A stretch of DNA of 64,000 nucleotides from Bifidobacterium apousia (GCF_007559275.1 NZ_VMHK01000001.1:1-64000); one strand, 5' to 3'; shown: positions 8,157-17,525, counted from the stretch's first letter. Notes: generated by a model not told the origin, from the sequence alone. Translations and numbers: made by a program.

Positions 8157-11100
8157 ATGGGAAAATATCAGACACTTATAGCATTAGCAGTGAGCGCGGG
8201 CCTGCTGACCGGAACATGCGTTCTGCCAGCAGCCTACGCCGATGAAGCCAAACCAGCGCAAGTCCTCCAAGTCGATATGGGCAAGATAACCGGGAATTTC
8301 CTCGGCGGAGCTTCGGGAACCCTGTACGGCTTGGGCGACGAAGGATCGCCGACAGATGCCATTCTCGACGGCGCCCGTGTGGAGAATTCCTCACAGAAAC
8401 CGCCAACAGGTTCCCAACACCCCAGCGGAGACGCCCTGGCTTTGGAGGGTCAGTTCTTTGCTAATGGAGGACGAGAACTGGCAGTATACATGCAAGATTA
8501 TTACCCAGATTGGTCCTATAACCATGGTTCACGCCCAGGCGATGACCGGTCATATGTAACTAATGTGCCCGTCAGCGATCCCAGGTATGGCACTTACAGC
8601 GATGAGCCCAATGGGCGCTGGGATTATAGCGAAGTCGTCGAAATCGTCGTCAATAAGATACTGTCCCAATCAGAGCATCCTGACCAATACACTTTTATCC
8701 CCTTCAACGAGCCAGACGGAGGCAACTGGTACTACACAGGCGACGATGCCCAGAACCCGCTGTTTAAAACGACTTTCCTCAATGACTGGGACACAGACTA
8801 CCGACTGATAGAAGCCATCTGGCAACAATACAAGACTGGCGAGAAGCCGAGCAAGGTGCGCCCCACAGCCGAGCACGCCCGCATAGCCGGCCCTGGGGAC
8901 TCATCCTTCAGACAGAATAGATCAGAGGCCTTTTTGCGCCATACCAAGGCAGAGGGAACCCTGCCGGATGTCTTCGTTTGGCATGAGCTGGGCAAAGAAA
9001 GCCTGCAGAATTATCGCACCCACTACGCGAATTATCGCGCTTTGGAAAAGGACATCGGCGTGCCTGCCAGAAAGATCAACATTACCGAGTACGGAGAGCT
9101 ACGCGACATGTCTGTGCCAGGTCAACTTGTGCAATGGATGAGCATGTTCGAGGACACCAAGGTCCAGGCCGAGACCGCCTACTGGAACTATGCAGGCAAC
9201 TTATCAGACAATATGGCCAATGCCAACGCCGCCAATGCAGGCTGGTGGCAGTTCAAATGGTACGGAGATCTACGAGGAGATCAGACCGTCTCTGTGGATT
9301 CCGGGCACCGCAACAAGATCGACTCGCTCCAGGGCATAGGGGCGTTGAATGCTACCAACCACAAGGGAACAGTCTTGTACGGAGGCGCCAATGACGAAAA
9401 TGCTGATCAAGTGAAGAACACAGGGGCCAACATTCCGGTGACCGTACACCTAACTGGATTAGACAAGGCAGGATTCGGCTCCACAGTGGATGTCGAAGTG
9501 CGCGAGAATACTTTTACAGGACCAGACGGCATCGCTGCATCCCCCCGCGTGGTAAATGCGATCTCAAATGCTCAGGTACACAATGGCACACTCGATGTCA
9601 CCACAACCAGCGTAGACCGGTATGCCTCATACCAACTCGTAGTCACGCCACACCAGGACCGGTCACTGCGCACGGATGACCAATTGGGCCGAAACCTTCA
9701 AGTCACAGAAGCTGAACGGACCAAATTATCCGGCGGCGCCCGTGCTTACGACAAAACACCTTCGGGCAATGGGTGGAGCTACTTCATGACGTCCGGCAAC
9801 GGTGATGTCGGCAACTTCAAGGATGGGGCCACAGCTGACTGGGAAGTCCAAACCCCTGCCGACGGCAAATACAGGCTGCAGGTAATCAGCGGAAACACAG
9901 GATTCCCAGGGACTAATAAGGTCAGCGTGGACTCCAAAGCCGTTGGCGAATTGGACTATCACGCCGAACTTGCCATGAAAGATGCCGCGAAATGGCTGTA
10001 TAGGGGAAGCACTCAGCTGGAGATGAACCTTACTCAAGGACGACACATCATCAGTATCCATGGGTCGACGGCCTTGGATAACACCCTTGACAAGTTCCTC
10101 CTGTACAGGATTCCCGAGGATCGCGATGGAACCAGCGATGCCGTAGACTACCCGGCTACGCAATTCCGTCTTGCCGGCGGAGCCTCGCTCGATTTCTCCA
10201 ATGAAGGCAGTCGCGGGTTCGCCGAACTTCGATCAGGCCATGCTCATGCCTTCATCCATGGCTGGTCCCAGGGATACCACACGATCAAACTCGTCTATCG
10301 GGCCGCCAAAGGAACACCGATTGCCCTGAACATGAATGGAAAAACCCTCCCGGGAATCACTGCCGCCTACTCAGGTCTGCAATCGACCAGTCTTGAGGTG
10401 GCACTGAGTGAAGGCATCAACAGTCTGGACCTTTCGGGAACAGGCGTGAGTCTACGCGATGTTCAGGTCGCCGCATCCAAGGATCTGCGTCACTCTGCCA
10501 TCTCCCTTCAGGCAGAGGATCAACAATTGAACGGCGGGGCGAGCGCGACCACTGAGAATTCGTCCAATGCCGAAAACCACCAATACGTGATCGGCCTGGG
10601 AAATCAGTTCACCACTGCTGAAAGCGGCCCGGCCGGATACGGCGATCGCACCCGTGTGGTGGTTGAGAATAGCAACAACAGACCAAAGGTGAATACGCAC
10701 AATCCCGGCATCATGACCATTCCGGCAGGCACGGTTCCTCGTGGGGACTATATGGTGGCCGTCAGATTCTCCAACGATGCCTTCATTGGCAGGCACGACT
10801 ATAACCCGCAAATCGTGGACCTCGGACTGCAAATCCGCCAGGGGGATGGCCACGGCCCCGAACTTGCCAGAGGTTCGTTTAGGTATACCTATTCCGACAG
10901 AAGCTTCTTGAACCGTTCGCTGCAGATATCCACGAATGGAGGGGCCCTATCACTGGGGAACTGGGATCCGGCTGGAACGGGCAGAGGCGCTGTCTCCTGG
11001 GGAGTGGCACCGAATATCGACTCCCTGATTTTCTACCCTGAAATCATCGGGACGCCGACATCCGAAGACCTAGAGTCCCACCCATCAGAACCAGGTTCAG

Positions 11101-11549
11101 TCACCATCCATGCCCCCGGTCTGGTTCAGGGCCGAATGACACTGCGTAAGGGCCAGAAATTGCAGTTGACCGCCACAGATTCGCAGAGATCATCTGATGC
11201 CGCCATCACCTGGTCCACATCGGATCCACGCATAGCAACGGTAGACCCCCAAGGCATGCTGTCTGCCCTTGAGGTTGGCAACTGCACGATCACAGCAAGT
11301 TCCGGAAGTGCCAGCTCGTCCTTCCGTCTTCAGGTGATTCCGGCGACATCCGCAGATGCGTCAACCGCGAACGATTCAAAAGCTAAACCTAGGTCGAGCG
11401 CGAAAGCAGCAGGACAAAAAGGTCAGGAATTCCGACTTTCATCCACAGGGTCTGCAGTTACGCTCATCCTCCTTACAACCATCGTGCTTGTAGGAACTTC
11501 CGTTCTGGCTTTCATGATGGTCCAGCATTCTCACGGCAAACAGTCATGA
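8157..11549 (+). CDS. Secreted membrane-anchored glycoside hydrolase, GH39-like (clan GH-A), possible alpha-galactosyl-arabinofuranosidase
   Basis: 1130-residue surface enzyme. A signal peptide ends near AYA-DEA (about residue 28). A TIM-barrel hydrolase follows, with acid/base Glu185 in PFNEPDGGNW and nucleophile Glu311 in NITEYGEL. Then come beta-rich, carbohydrate-binding-like modules, a bacterial Ig-like (BIG2) domain around residues 980-1060 (WSTSDPRIATVD), a Ser/Ala/Lys linker, an LSSTG stretch and one C-terminal transmembrane helix. The architecture resembles the GH39 3-O-alpha-D-galactosyl-alpha-L-arabinofuranosidase of Bifidobacterium longum that strips gum-arabic arabinogalactan; this is from memory of the family, not an alignment. 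The downstream alpha-galactosidase, GH51 enzyme and transporters fit that role. LSSTG may be a relic or non-canonical sorting motif. Confidence 0.75.
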   Translation: MGKYQTLIALAVSAGLLTGTCVLPAAYADEAKPAQVLQVDMGKITGNFLGGASGTLYGLGDEGSPTDAILDGARVENSSQKPPTGSQHPSGDALALEGQFFANGGRELAVYMQDYYPDWSYNHGSRPGDDRSYVTNVPVSDPRYGTYSDEPNGRWDYSEVVEIVVNKILSQSEHPDQYTFIPFNEPDGGNWYYTGDDAQNPLFKTTFLNDWDTDYRLIEAIWQQYKTGEKPSKVRPTAEHARIAGPGDSSFRQNRSEAFLRHTKAEGTLPDVFVWHELGKESLQNYRTHYANYRALEKDIGVPARKINITEYGELRDMSVPGQLVQWMSMFEDTKVQAETAYWNYAGNLSDNMANANAANAGWWQFKWYGDLRGDQTVSVDSGHRNKIDSLQGIGALNATNHKGTVLYGGANDENADQVKNTGANIPVTVHLTGLDKAGFGSTVDVEVRENTFTGPDGIAASPRVVNAISNAQVHNGTLDVTTTSVDRYASYQLVVTPHQDRSLRTDDQLGRNLQVTEAERTKLSGGARAYDKTPSGNGWSYFMTSGNGDVGNFKDGATADWEVQTPADGKYRLQVISGNTGFPGTNKVSVDSKAVGELDYHAELAMKDAAKWLYRGSTQLEMNLTQGRHIISIHGSTALDNTLDKFLLYRIPEDRDGTSDAVDYPATQFRLAGGASLDFSNEGSRGFAELRSGHAHAFIHGWSQGYHTIKLVYRAAKGTPIALNMNGKTLPGITAAYSGLQSTSLEVALSEGINSLDLSGTGVSLRDVQVAASKDLRHSAISLQAEDQQLNGGASATTENSSNAENHQYVIGLGNQFTTAESGPAGYGDRTRVVVENSNNRPKVNTHNPGIMTIPAGTVPRGDYMVAVRFSNDAFIGRHDYNPQIVDLGLQIRQGDGHGPELARGSFRYTYSDRSFLNRSLQISTNGGALSLGNWDPAGTGRGAVSWGVAPNIDSLIFYPEIIGTPTSEDLESHPSEPGSVTIHAPGLVQGRMTLRKGQKLQLTATDSQRSSDAAITWSTSDPRIATVDPQGMLSALEVGNCTITASSGSASSSFRLQVIPATSADASTANDSKAKPRSSAKAAGQKGQEFRLSSTGSAVTLILLTTIVLVGTSVLAFMMVQHSHGKQS

Positions 11550-11588
11550 CATACTGTGCATACTGTGAGGCTTAGTCGAATTAACGGC

Positions 11589-11627
11589 TTTCCTGTGGCC
11601 ATTCCCCATTCCGATAGCCACAGGAAG
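11589..11627 (+). terminator. Hairpin after the GH39-like gene
   Basis: TTTCCTGTGGC and GCCACAGGAAG arms (about 11 bp with one G-U pair) enclose a 17-nt loop, 40 nt past the stop. No strong U-run follows, so termination may be partial; the next promoter lies 50 nt downstream. Confidence 0.5.
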
Positions 11628-11679
11628 ACCGGCATCGCCGGCAGACACACCTGCAACCCGACAGAAGCGACACGCTTAA

Positions 11680-11708
11680 TTGACTCGATAACGTTTTCAA
11701 ATTACTCT
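11680..11708 (+). promoter_or_regulatory. Promoter of the alpha-galactosidase/transporter operon with embedded LacI operator
   Basis: TTGACT (11680-11685), 17-nt spacer, then TACTCT (11703-11708). The spacer holds CGATAACGTTTTCA, and the sequence downstream (TGTGTTTTTAG) also resembles that after the 7903 promoter (CTGTTTTTAG). The paired design indicates one regulator for both genes. Confidence 0.65.
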
Positions 11709-11869
11709 GTGTTTTTAGGGATTGACCTTCGTGGTCATAGGGATATGAACATTCTCCAAGACCACAGAGAGGCGATCAGCAAATAAGCAGGGAAGGTTGT
11801 TTGCGGTTATCGGTCACCACGATCTCCACCGACACCCGACTGGGCTGTAATCATATGGCAGAGGACATC

Positions 11870-14008
11870 ATGACACATGACTTTCAATGGGGTAATAATC
11901 GTCTATCCTTGTTTTTCCATTGGGATGACGACGCTCCGGTCAGCATAGGTCGGATTACGTCGGATGATGTGGACATGAGGATCGACGACAATCTGCCCCT
12001 TGTGGAGATCATGGCCGCTGGCTTCGGTCATTGGATTGCCTGCGAAAGGCTGGTCAGCACTTCAATCGGGGCTGGCATGCGATACGTTTCTCATCATTCT
12101 GACAAATCTGAAAACGGTATCAATTCGTTGCACGTACGAATGGAGAACCGTACCGCCGGTCTTCAAGCTGACGTGACCTATCAACTTCCTACGAATCAGA
12201 CCACGTTTCGAACCTTTGTAACAGTGACCAATATCGGAAACCGCCCGATCAGCCTCGAATCAGTCACTAGTTGGGTCAGTCTGTTCGGATCCACGCCCGG
12301 AGCACAGCAGGATGCAGGCAGCTGGAAACTTCTTCATGGCGCTTTCGCCTGGTTGGGCGAAAACCGCTGGCACTCTGAAAAAACCGAGGATCTCTTCCCT
12401 CAACTCTCACAGGAACTGACTGGCAACAATCCACGTAACGAGTACAAAGCGATCTCCACAGGCACGTGGTCAACCGGTCACCAGGCCCCGCTCGCGGTCC
12501 TATGCAACAAGAGCCATACAGCCACTTGGATTTTCCAAGTCGAGCACAACGGAGCTTGGCGATGGGAGGTCGGCGACTACACCGTCGATGGATACATGGC
12601 TTTATCCGGACCCACAAATGAAGATCACTCCTGGTCAAAATGCCTTGCACCGGGGCAAACCTTTACGTCCGTACCAGCCTCGGTCACTCTGGCCTCTTCC
12701 TTTCAATCGGCCTACGATTCCCTGATCGCTTATCGGCGGACTTTCGGCACGCACGTGGCCAAGGACCAATATCCGCTAGTGGTTTTCAACGACTACATGA
12801 ATACCATCAACGGCGACCCGACCACCGAGAAGCTGCTTCCCCTTATCGACAGCGCAGCTGAAGTGGGCGCCCAGGTCTTCTGCATCGACTGCGGCTGGTA
12901 TGACGATTCCGGCGATTGGTGGCCGTCAGTGGGCGAATGGAAACCTTCCACGACGCGCTTCCCAGGGGGATTCGCCGAGGTGATTGATGCCATTGTCTCG
13001 CGTGGCATGGTTCCCGGTCTGTGGATGGAACCTGAGGTCGTGGGCGTGCGTAGCCCTATCGCCGCCGCTCTGCCAAACACAGCCTTTTTCCAGCGCAATG
13101 GTCGTCGTGTCGTCGAACAGGACCGTTACCTATTGGACTTCCGAGCTGATAAGGCTCGAGAGTATATGGACTCGGTCGTCGACAGACTTATCGGCGAATT
13201 CGGCATCGGCTACTTTAAGTTCGACTACAACGTCTCTCCAGGAGCCGGCACCGACAATCAAGCCGACAGCCTAGGAGACGGGCTTCTAGGTCACAATCGG
13301 GCCTACTGCGGCTGGTTGGATGCTTTGCATGAGCGTTATCCAAATCTAATTCTTGAGAACTGCTCCTCAGGTGGCATGCGCGAAGATTTCATGCAGACCA
13401 GTCACTTCCGTGTCCAATCAACTTCGGACCAGCAGGATTATCGTCTCTATCCACCGATCGCAGCATCTTCACCAATGATGACCGTGCCGGAGCAGACGGC
13501 CAACTGGGCCTATCCACAAGCTTCCATGAGCTTGGAAGAGATCGCCTTCAACCTGAACACCAGCATGCTGGGCAGATTGTTCATTTCGGGCTTTCTCAAT
13601 GCAATGGATGAGGACCAGCGCAACCTGATTGCCCAGGCCGTACAGACCTACAAGTATCACATACAGCCCATCGTTTCCAGAGCTGTTCCTTTTTGGCCCA
13701 TGGGACTGCCCGGATGGACAGACAAGGCACTGGCCCTCGGTCTTCGCTATGACCAGAGCGCACTAGTGACGGTGTGGGCTCGAAACCCTGCCGGCGAAGA
13801 AAGCAATGTGGTCTTATCCCTGCCTGATTTCGCCGACTCAGCCGTTGACATTCATACCATCTTCCCCACAGGCGAACGATTCGCGCCATGGAAAATCCTT
13901 TGGGACCAGAACGCTGCCAAGCTGCGTTTGCAAGCGCCAGAGCGTCGATTCACGTCCCGAACCATATTAGTCACAAGAAAGGAGGCCCAAGGTCAAAGTC
14001 GTCTTTAA
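11870..14008 (+). CDS. Alpha-galactosidase, glycoside hydrolase family 36
   Basis: 712-residue cytoplasmic GH36 enzyme, usual length for the family, hydrolysing terminal alpha-galactosides. Seen: N-terminal beta-sandwich, central TIM barrel with WMEPEVVG, nucleophile Asp452 in YFKFDYN, ENCSSGGMR, and acid/base Asp520 in QSTSDQQDY. No signal peptide, so it works on imported sugar. The frame opens at a TTG at 11801, but I prefer ATG at 11870 (MTHDFQWGNNRLSLFF), preceded by AGAGGA and matching where homologues start. It would split alpha-galactosyl-arabinose or raffinose-type sugars. First gene of the plus operon with the second transporter; controlled from the operator-bearing promoter at 11680. 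Confidence 0.93.
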   Translation: MTHDFQWGNNRLSLFFHWDDDAPVSIGRITSDDVDMRIDDNLPLVEIMAAGFGHWIACERLVSTSIGAGMRYVSHHSDKSENGINSLHVRMENRTAGLQADVTYQLPTNQTTFRTFVTVTNIGNRPISLESVTSWVSLFGSTPGAQQDAGSWKLLHGAFAWLGENRWHSEKTEDLFPQLSQELTGNNPRNEYKAISTGTWSTGHQAPLAVLCNKSHTATWIFQVEHNGAWRWEVGDYTVDGYMALSGPTNEDHSWSKCLAPGQTFTSVPASVTLASSFQSAYDSLIAYRRTFGTHVAKDQYPLVVFNDYMNTINGDPTTEKLLPLIDSAAEVGAQVFCIDCGWYDDSGDWWPSVGEWKPSTTRFPGGFAEVIDAIVSRGMVPGLWMEPEVVGVRSPIAAALPNTAFFQRNGRRVVEQDRYLLDFRADKAREYMDSVVDRLIGEFGIGYFKFDYNVSPGAGTDNQADSLGDGLLGHNRAYCGWLDALHERYPNLILENCSSGGMREDFMQTSHFRVQSTSDQQDYRLYPPIAASSPMMTVPEQTANWAYPQASMSLEEIAFNLNTSMLGRLFISGFLNAMDEDQRNLIAQAVQTYKYHIQPIVSRAVPFWPMGLPGWTDKALALGLRYDQSALVTVWARNPAGEESNVVLSLPDFADSAVDIHTIFPTGERFAPWKILWDQNAAKLRLQAPERRFTSRTILVTRKEAQGQSRL

Positions 14009-14074
14009 GGAATTACCGGCAGGCGTCAACACCTACAAACCGGGGTTTCCGAGTAGCCATTCATGATGGGCAGA

Positions 14075-14100
14075 AGGTTCCACGAAGGATCGTGGAACCT
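14075..14100 (+). repeat. Hairpin between GH36 gene and second sugar-binding protein gene
   Basis: AGGTTCCACG and CGTGGAACCT form a perfect 10-bp stem with a 6-nt loop ending 15 nt before the binding-protein start, just 5' of its AGGAAAGGAA ribosome-binding site. It mirrors the hairpin before the first binding-protein gene and is probably an mRNA processing or stability element. Confidence 0.75.
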
Positions 14101-14115
14101 AGGAAAGGAATTTCA

Positions 14116-15471
14116 ATGAAGATATTCAACACAACCCGAGTCGGCGCGGCCATCGCCCTGACGGGTGCAATGGTTTTCTCTCTGGTCGGGTGCTCGAATC
14201 CCTCGACTGGCAGCAGTGACAGTGCCGATACAAGCTCTAAGGATTATTGGCCTTCGGCAACGCAAAAACTCGACGGAGTCGAGCTGAAGATGTGGGTAGC
14301 CCAGAACTCCAACAAGATTCCGCTGAAAGTGGTCTCGAACTTCGAGAAGGCTACGGGTGCCAAAATCGATGTCCAGACCATTCCTGATCCGTACGAGCAG
14401 AATGTCCAGACGAAGATCACGACTGGAGATACACCCGACCTGGCCTTCTGGCAGCCCACCAAGTCCATGCTGGCTGGTTTTATCGCCCAGGATAAGCTGC
14501 AAAAGCTCGATAATGCGCCTTGGGTAAAGAACTACACCCAGGGCATCGCCGATGCCGGTGGCGTAGTGGACGGCACCCGTTATGCGGCTCTTTTCTCCAC
14601 CCCGCCAGTTGAGGGCGTCTTCTACAACAAGGAAGTCTTCAAGAAGGCCGGTATCACCGAGACACCTAAAAATTGGAACGACCTGGTCGAGACCGCTAAG
14701 AAGATCAAAGCGGCCAATGTCCCTGGAGTGAACTCCCCCCTGTTCGAAATGGCAGGCTCACAATGGGGTACCCAGTACGCGGTATCCGTCCAACTGGCCG
14801 AGGCGGCTCAGAACGGCCTCTGGGACCGCATCAATACCGGAAAAGAGAAGTTCACCGACAAAACCATTCAGACCGCAGTCGACAACTACAAGCAGCTCTT
14901 TGATGAGGGCCTCTATAACAAGGACGCAGGATCAGCCAAGGACACCGACCAGGCCGCAGCGCTCTGGGACGGCAAGACCGGAATGATCATCCAGGTCAAT
15001 TCGCTGTTCAACGCCGTGGCGGCTCTGGCCAAGAATGATAAACAGGCCTTGGACGAAAGAATCGGCTTCTTCCCCATTTCCAAGGATGGGAATGTCGGAA
15101 CCATCATCCCCGAACAGAACAACGCGCTGGTGGCCTTTAAGAGCAAGGACAGCAAAAAGGAAGCCGCCGCTCGTCAGCTCATCAATTACTGGATGAGCAC
15201 CGGATACGCAGACTTCGTCAAGGACCAGAAGATCATCTCCGTACTGAAGGGGGTTAAGTCCCCTGATTCGGTTCCCCAAGCCTTGATTGATTCCGCAGCT
15301 GCGATCAAGACCGGCGTAGGCTCCATGCAGTCCCTGGCCATAGCCAATCCTGATCTTTACATCAATTTGGCCGATATGGTCAACGGCACGAAGTCGCCCC
15401 AGGATGTGACCAAGGCGACCCAGGACCAGTTCGCTCAATTGGCTAAAGCACAGGGGGCCAAGAACTTCTAA
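14116..15471 (+). CDS. Second sugar-binding lipoprotein of ABC transporter (family 1 solute-binding protein)
   Basis: 451-residue extracellular lipoprotein. The N-terminal signal ends in LVGC (lipidated Cys26), followed by a Ser/Asp-rich linker and a CUT1 binding fold (VELKMWVAQNSNKIPLKVVSN at the start of the mature domain). A longer frame beginning at 13888 lies inside the alpha-galactosidase gene; the start at 14116 has a strong ribosome-binding site and immediately gives the lipoprotein signal. It delivers substrate to the two permeases downstream. Only weakly similar by eye to the first binding protein, so the two transporters probably prefer different oligosaccharides. Confidence 0.93.
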   Translation: MKIFNTTRVGAAIALTGAMVFSLVGCSNPSTGSSDSADTSSKDYWPSATQKLDGVELKMWVAQNSNKIPLKVVSNFEKATGAKIDVQTIPDPYEQNVQTKITTGDTPDLAFWQPTKSMLAGFIAQDKLQKLDNAPWVKNYTQGIADAGGVVDGTRYAALFSTPPVEGVFYNKEVFKKAGITETPKNWNDLVETAKKIKAANVPGVNSPLFEMAGSQWGTQYAVSVQLAEAAQNGLWDRINTGKEKFTDKTIQTAVDNYKQLFDEGLYNKDAGSAKDTDQAAALWDGKTGMIIQVNSLFNAVAALAKNDKQALDERIGFFPISKDGNVGTIIPEQNNALVAFKSKDSKKEAAARQLINYWMSTGYADFVKDQKIISVLKGVKSPDSVPQALIDSAAAIKTGVGSMQSLAIANPDLYINLADMVNGTKSPQDVTKATQDQFAQLAKAQGAKNF

Positions 15472-15490
15472 AGGTTCCTGTCTTTGTCCT

Positions 15491-15530
15491 GCTTCCGGCA
15501 GCTGCTCACACCAAGGCAACAGCCGGAAGC
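15491..15530 (+). repeat. First of two tandem hairpins after second binding-protein gene
   Basis: GCTTCCGGC and GCCGGAAGC form a perfect 9-bp stem around a 22-nt loop, beginning 20 nt after the stop. No U-run follows, which favours 3'-end stabilisation of the binding-protein message over full termination. Confidence 0.7.
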
Positions 15531-15550
15531 GGTCATCATGCACGACATCG

Positions 15551-15591
15551 GATGGGCATCGGGGCCGGCGCTCCTGATCCTGATGCCCATC
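15551..15591 (+). repeat. Second of two tandem hairpins before MalF-type permease gene
   Basis: GATGGGCATC and GATGCCCATC form a perfect 10-bp stem with a 21-nt GC-rich loop, ending 24 nt before the chosen permease start. With the preceding hairpin it separates the highly expressed binding-protein gene from the membrane components. Confidence 0.7.
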
Positions 15592-15615
15592 TCATGGAAG
15601 GAAAAGCAGATAAGT

Positions 15616-16572
15616 ATGGTAAACCATGCAACCGAGGGGGTCACACCTCACGGAGGGCGAAGAAGGAACAGATTGATCACCCCCGTCAATCCCATCAAAA
15701 CGCTTATGAAGCAGAACTACCCGCTGCAATTCGTCATTCCGGCATTTGTGGTCCTGCTGATCTTCTTCTTCATTCCGACGATCATGAATTTCATCTACGC
15801 CTTCACCAACTGGTCAGCCTTTGGCAAGACGATTGATTTCAACGGGGTACGCAATTTCGTCGATCTGTTCCGTTCGGGCACCTTGATGCGGGACCTGCGC
15901 ATCACCCTGGTCTATGCCATTCTCGTGGCCATATTCCAGAACACCTTCGGCTTGATCCTGGCGGTCTTTCTCGAAGAAGACACCCGCCTCAACAGGTTCG
16001 CTCGCGTCATGTTCTTCGTCCCAGTCATCATGTCGGCCCTAGCGGTTGGCTACATATGGCAGGCCGTGCTCAAATCTGATGGCGCCCTCAATCAGATACT
16101 CTCCTTCTTCCTGGGACGGACAATCGACCTGGCTTGGCTGGGTAACACCACATGGACCATCGTTCTTGTCGCAGCAATCCACGGATGGAAATGGATGGGC
16201 TTGTCTATGCTGATCTTCCTGGCCGGACTCAAAACCATCGATCCGGACGTTTTGGAAGCTGCAAGCATTGATGGCGCCAGCAAAAGCCAGATATTCTGGA
16301 AGATCAAGTTCCCGCTGCTGGCTCCAGCATTCACTTTCAATGTCGCCACATCACTCCTGGGCTCGATGAACGGCTTTGACATTGTCCAGGCGACTACAGC
16401 AGGAGGACCTGGTGGATCTACAGAAATACTGAACATCTTTATTTGGAGAACCTTCGGTCAGGGACTCTACTCGCAGTCGACAACCATGAGCCTGGTCCTG
16501 TTTGTCATGGTGATGATCATCGCCATCCCCCTGATCATCTACCTGCGGAGAAGAGAGGCAAAGATCCTATGA
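15616..16572 (+). CDS. Sugar ABC transporter permease, MalF type (second transporter)
   Basis: 318-residue membrane protein with about six transmembrane helices and the EAA loop EAASIDGASKSQIFWKIKFP. The frame is open back to 15484, but that part would be translated through two hairpins and looks non-coding; ATG at 15616 follows GGAAGGAAAAG and gives a normal length for the family. Its stop overlaps the start of the MalG-type gene (ATGA). No ATPase gene is present in the operon. Confidence 0.9.
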   Translation: MVNHATEGVTPHGGRRRNRLITPVNPIKTLMKQNYPLQFVIPAFVVLLIFFFIPTIMNFIYAFTNWSAFGKTIDFNGVRNFVDLFRSGTLMRDLRITLVYAILVAIFQNTFGLILAVFLEEDTRLNRFARVMFFVPVIMSALAVGYIWQAVLKSDGALNQILSFFLGRTIDLAWLGNTTWTIVLVAAIHGWKWMGLSMLIFLAGLKTIDPDVLEAASIDGASKSQIFWKIKFPLLAPAFTFNVATSLLGSMNGFDIVQATTAGGPGGSTEILNIFIWRTFGQGLYSQSTTMSLVLFVMVMIIAIPLIIYLRRREAKIL

Positions 16573-17456
16573 CATCGGCAACCTACACGCCGGATACGGC
16601 CACCCAGGCCCAAAGCAGCACAACTGTGAACAAACGATCCAAAACCGGCACCATCGTCCATGCGGTACTGGTGGTTCTGGTCATGCTGGTTCTCTTGGGC
16701 GTTCCTTTCTGGCTGCTCATCGTTACGGCCGGAAAAAGCCAGGCCGAGGCGATCCGCCCCACGATGAGCCTGCCCAGCCATTGGCAGCTCTTGCAGAACT
16801 TCTCGACCGTCATCACCGATGGCAAAATGATCAAGGCTTTCTTCGGATCGGTGATCGTTACGGTGCCCTCGGTCTTTCTGGCTCTGTTGCTCGGCTCTAT
16901 GGCATCCTGGGTACTTGCCCGTCGAGCCACCAAGCCAATGACTGTGGTGTACGCCCTTTCCATCTCTGGCCTTGTCCTGCCGCCGGCAGTGGTGACCGTT
17001 ATGATGCTGCTCAAGATCATCGGCCTATCAGGGACAGCTCTGGGAATGATCGGGGTCTACGTCGGAATCTACCTGTCTACGGTTATCTTCTTCGTCACTG
17101 GATTCATCCGGACGATACCGATCTCTCTTGAAGAGGCCGCACGCATGGACGGGGCCAGTCCTATGCGGATATTCTTCACGATCATCCTTCCCCTCCTGGG
17201 ACCGACTCTTGCCACAGCAACCATTCTGGTCACCCTCTATATCTGGAACGACGTCTTCTACTCGCTCTTCATACTTTCCGGCAAGATGGATCTGTTGCCG
17301 CTGAATCTCTACAACATCGCCTCTGCCGGACTCTACCTGAACAACTGGCATCTGATCTTCGCCTATATCATTCTGATGAGCCTGCCACTGCTGATCATCT
17401 TCGCCTTGGCACAGCGCAAGATCATTTCAGGCATCACCGGTGGAGCAGTGAAGTAG
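16569..17456 (+). CDS. Sugar ABC transporter permease, MalG type (second transporter)
   Basis: 295-residue inner-membrane permease with six helices, EAA loop EEAARMDGASPMRIFFTIILP, and the typical C-terminus KIISGITGGAVK. The chosen ATG overlaps the upstream stop by two bases, so translation is coupled; an upstream in-frame start lies inside the MalF-type gene and is ignored. It completes the second CUT1 importer. A long inverted repeat follows its stop by 5 nt. Confidence 0.92.
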   Translation: MTSATYTPDTATQAQSSTTVNKRSKTGTIVHAVLVVLVMLVLLGVPFWLLIVTAGKSQAEAIRPTMSLPSHWQLLQNFSTVITDGKMIKAFFGSVIVTVPSVFLALLLGSMASWVLARRATKPMTVVYALSISGLVLPPAVVTVMMLLKIIGLSGTALGMIGVYVGIYLSTVIFFVTGFIRTIPISLEEAARMDGASPMRIFFTIILPLLGPTLATATILVTLYIWNDVFYSLFILSGKMDLLPLNLYNIASAGLYLNNWHLIFAYIILMSLPLLIIFALAQRKIISGITGGAVK

Positions 17457-17461
17457 ACCGA

Positions 17462-17525
17462 ATGAGGAGGCCGGAAGCCGACGGCAGGGTATCAGCATGA
17501 CACCGCCCGCGTCCGGCCTCCTCAT
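17462..17525 (+). terminator. Long inverted repeat after second transporter
   Basis: ATGAGGAGGCCGGA and TCCGGCCTCCTCAT form a perfect 14-bp stem with a 36-nt loop directly after the permease stop. It lacks a U-run, so it may protect the 3' end or terminate partially before the LacI gene. Confidence 0.65.

Noticed and set aside
13888-14115. N-terminal extension of the second sugar-binding protein
   Set aside because: It overlaps the alpha-galactosidase and a hairpin; the lipoprotein signal begins at 14116.
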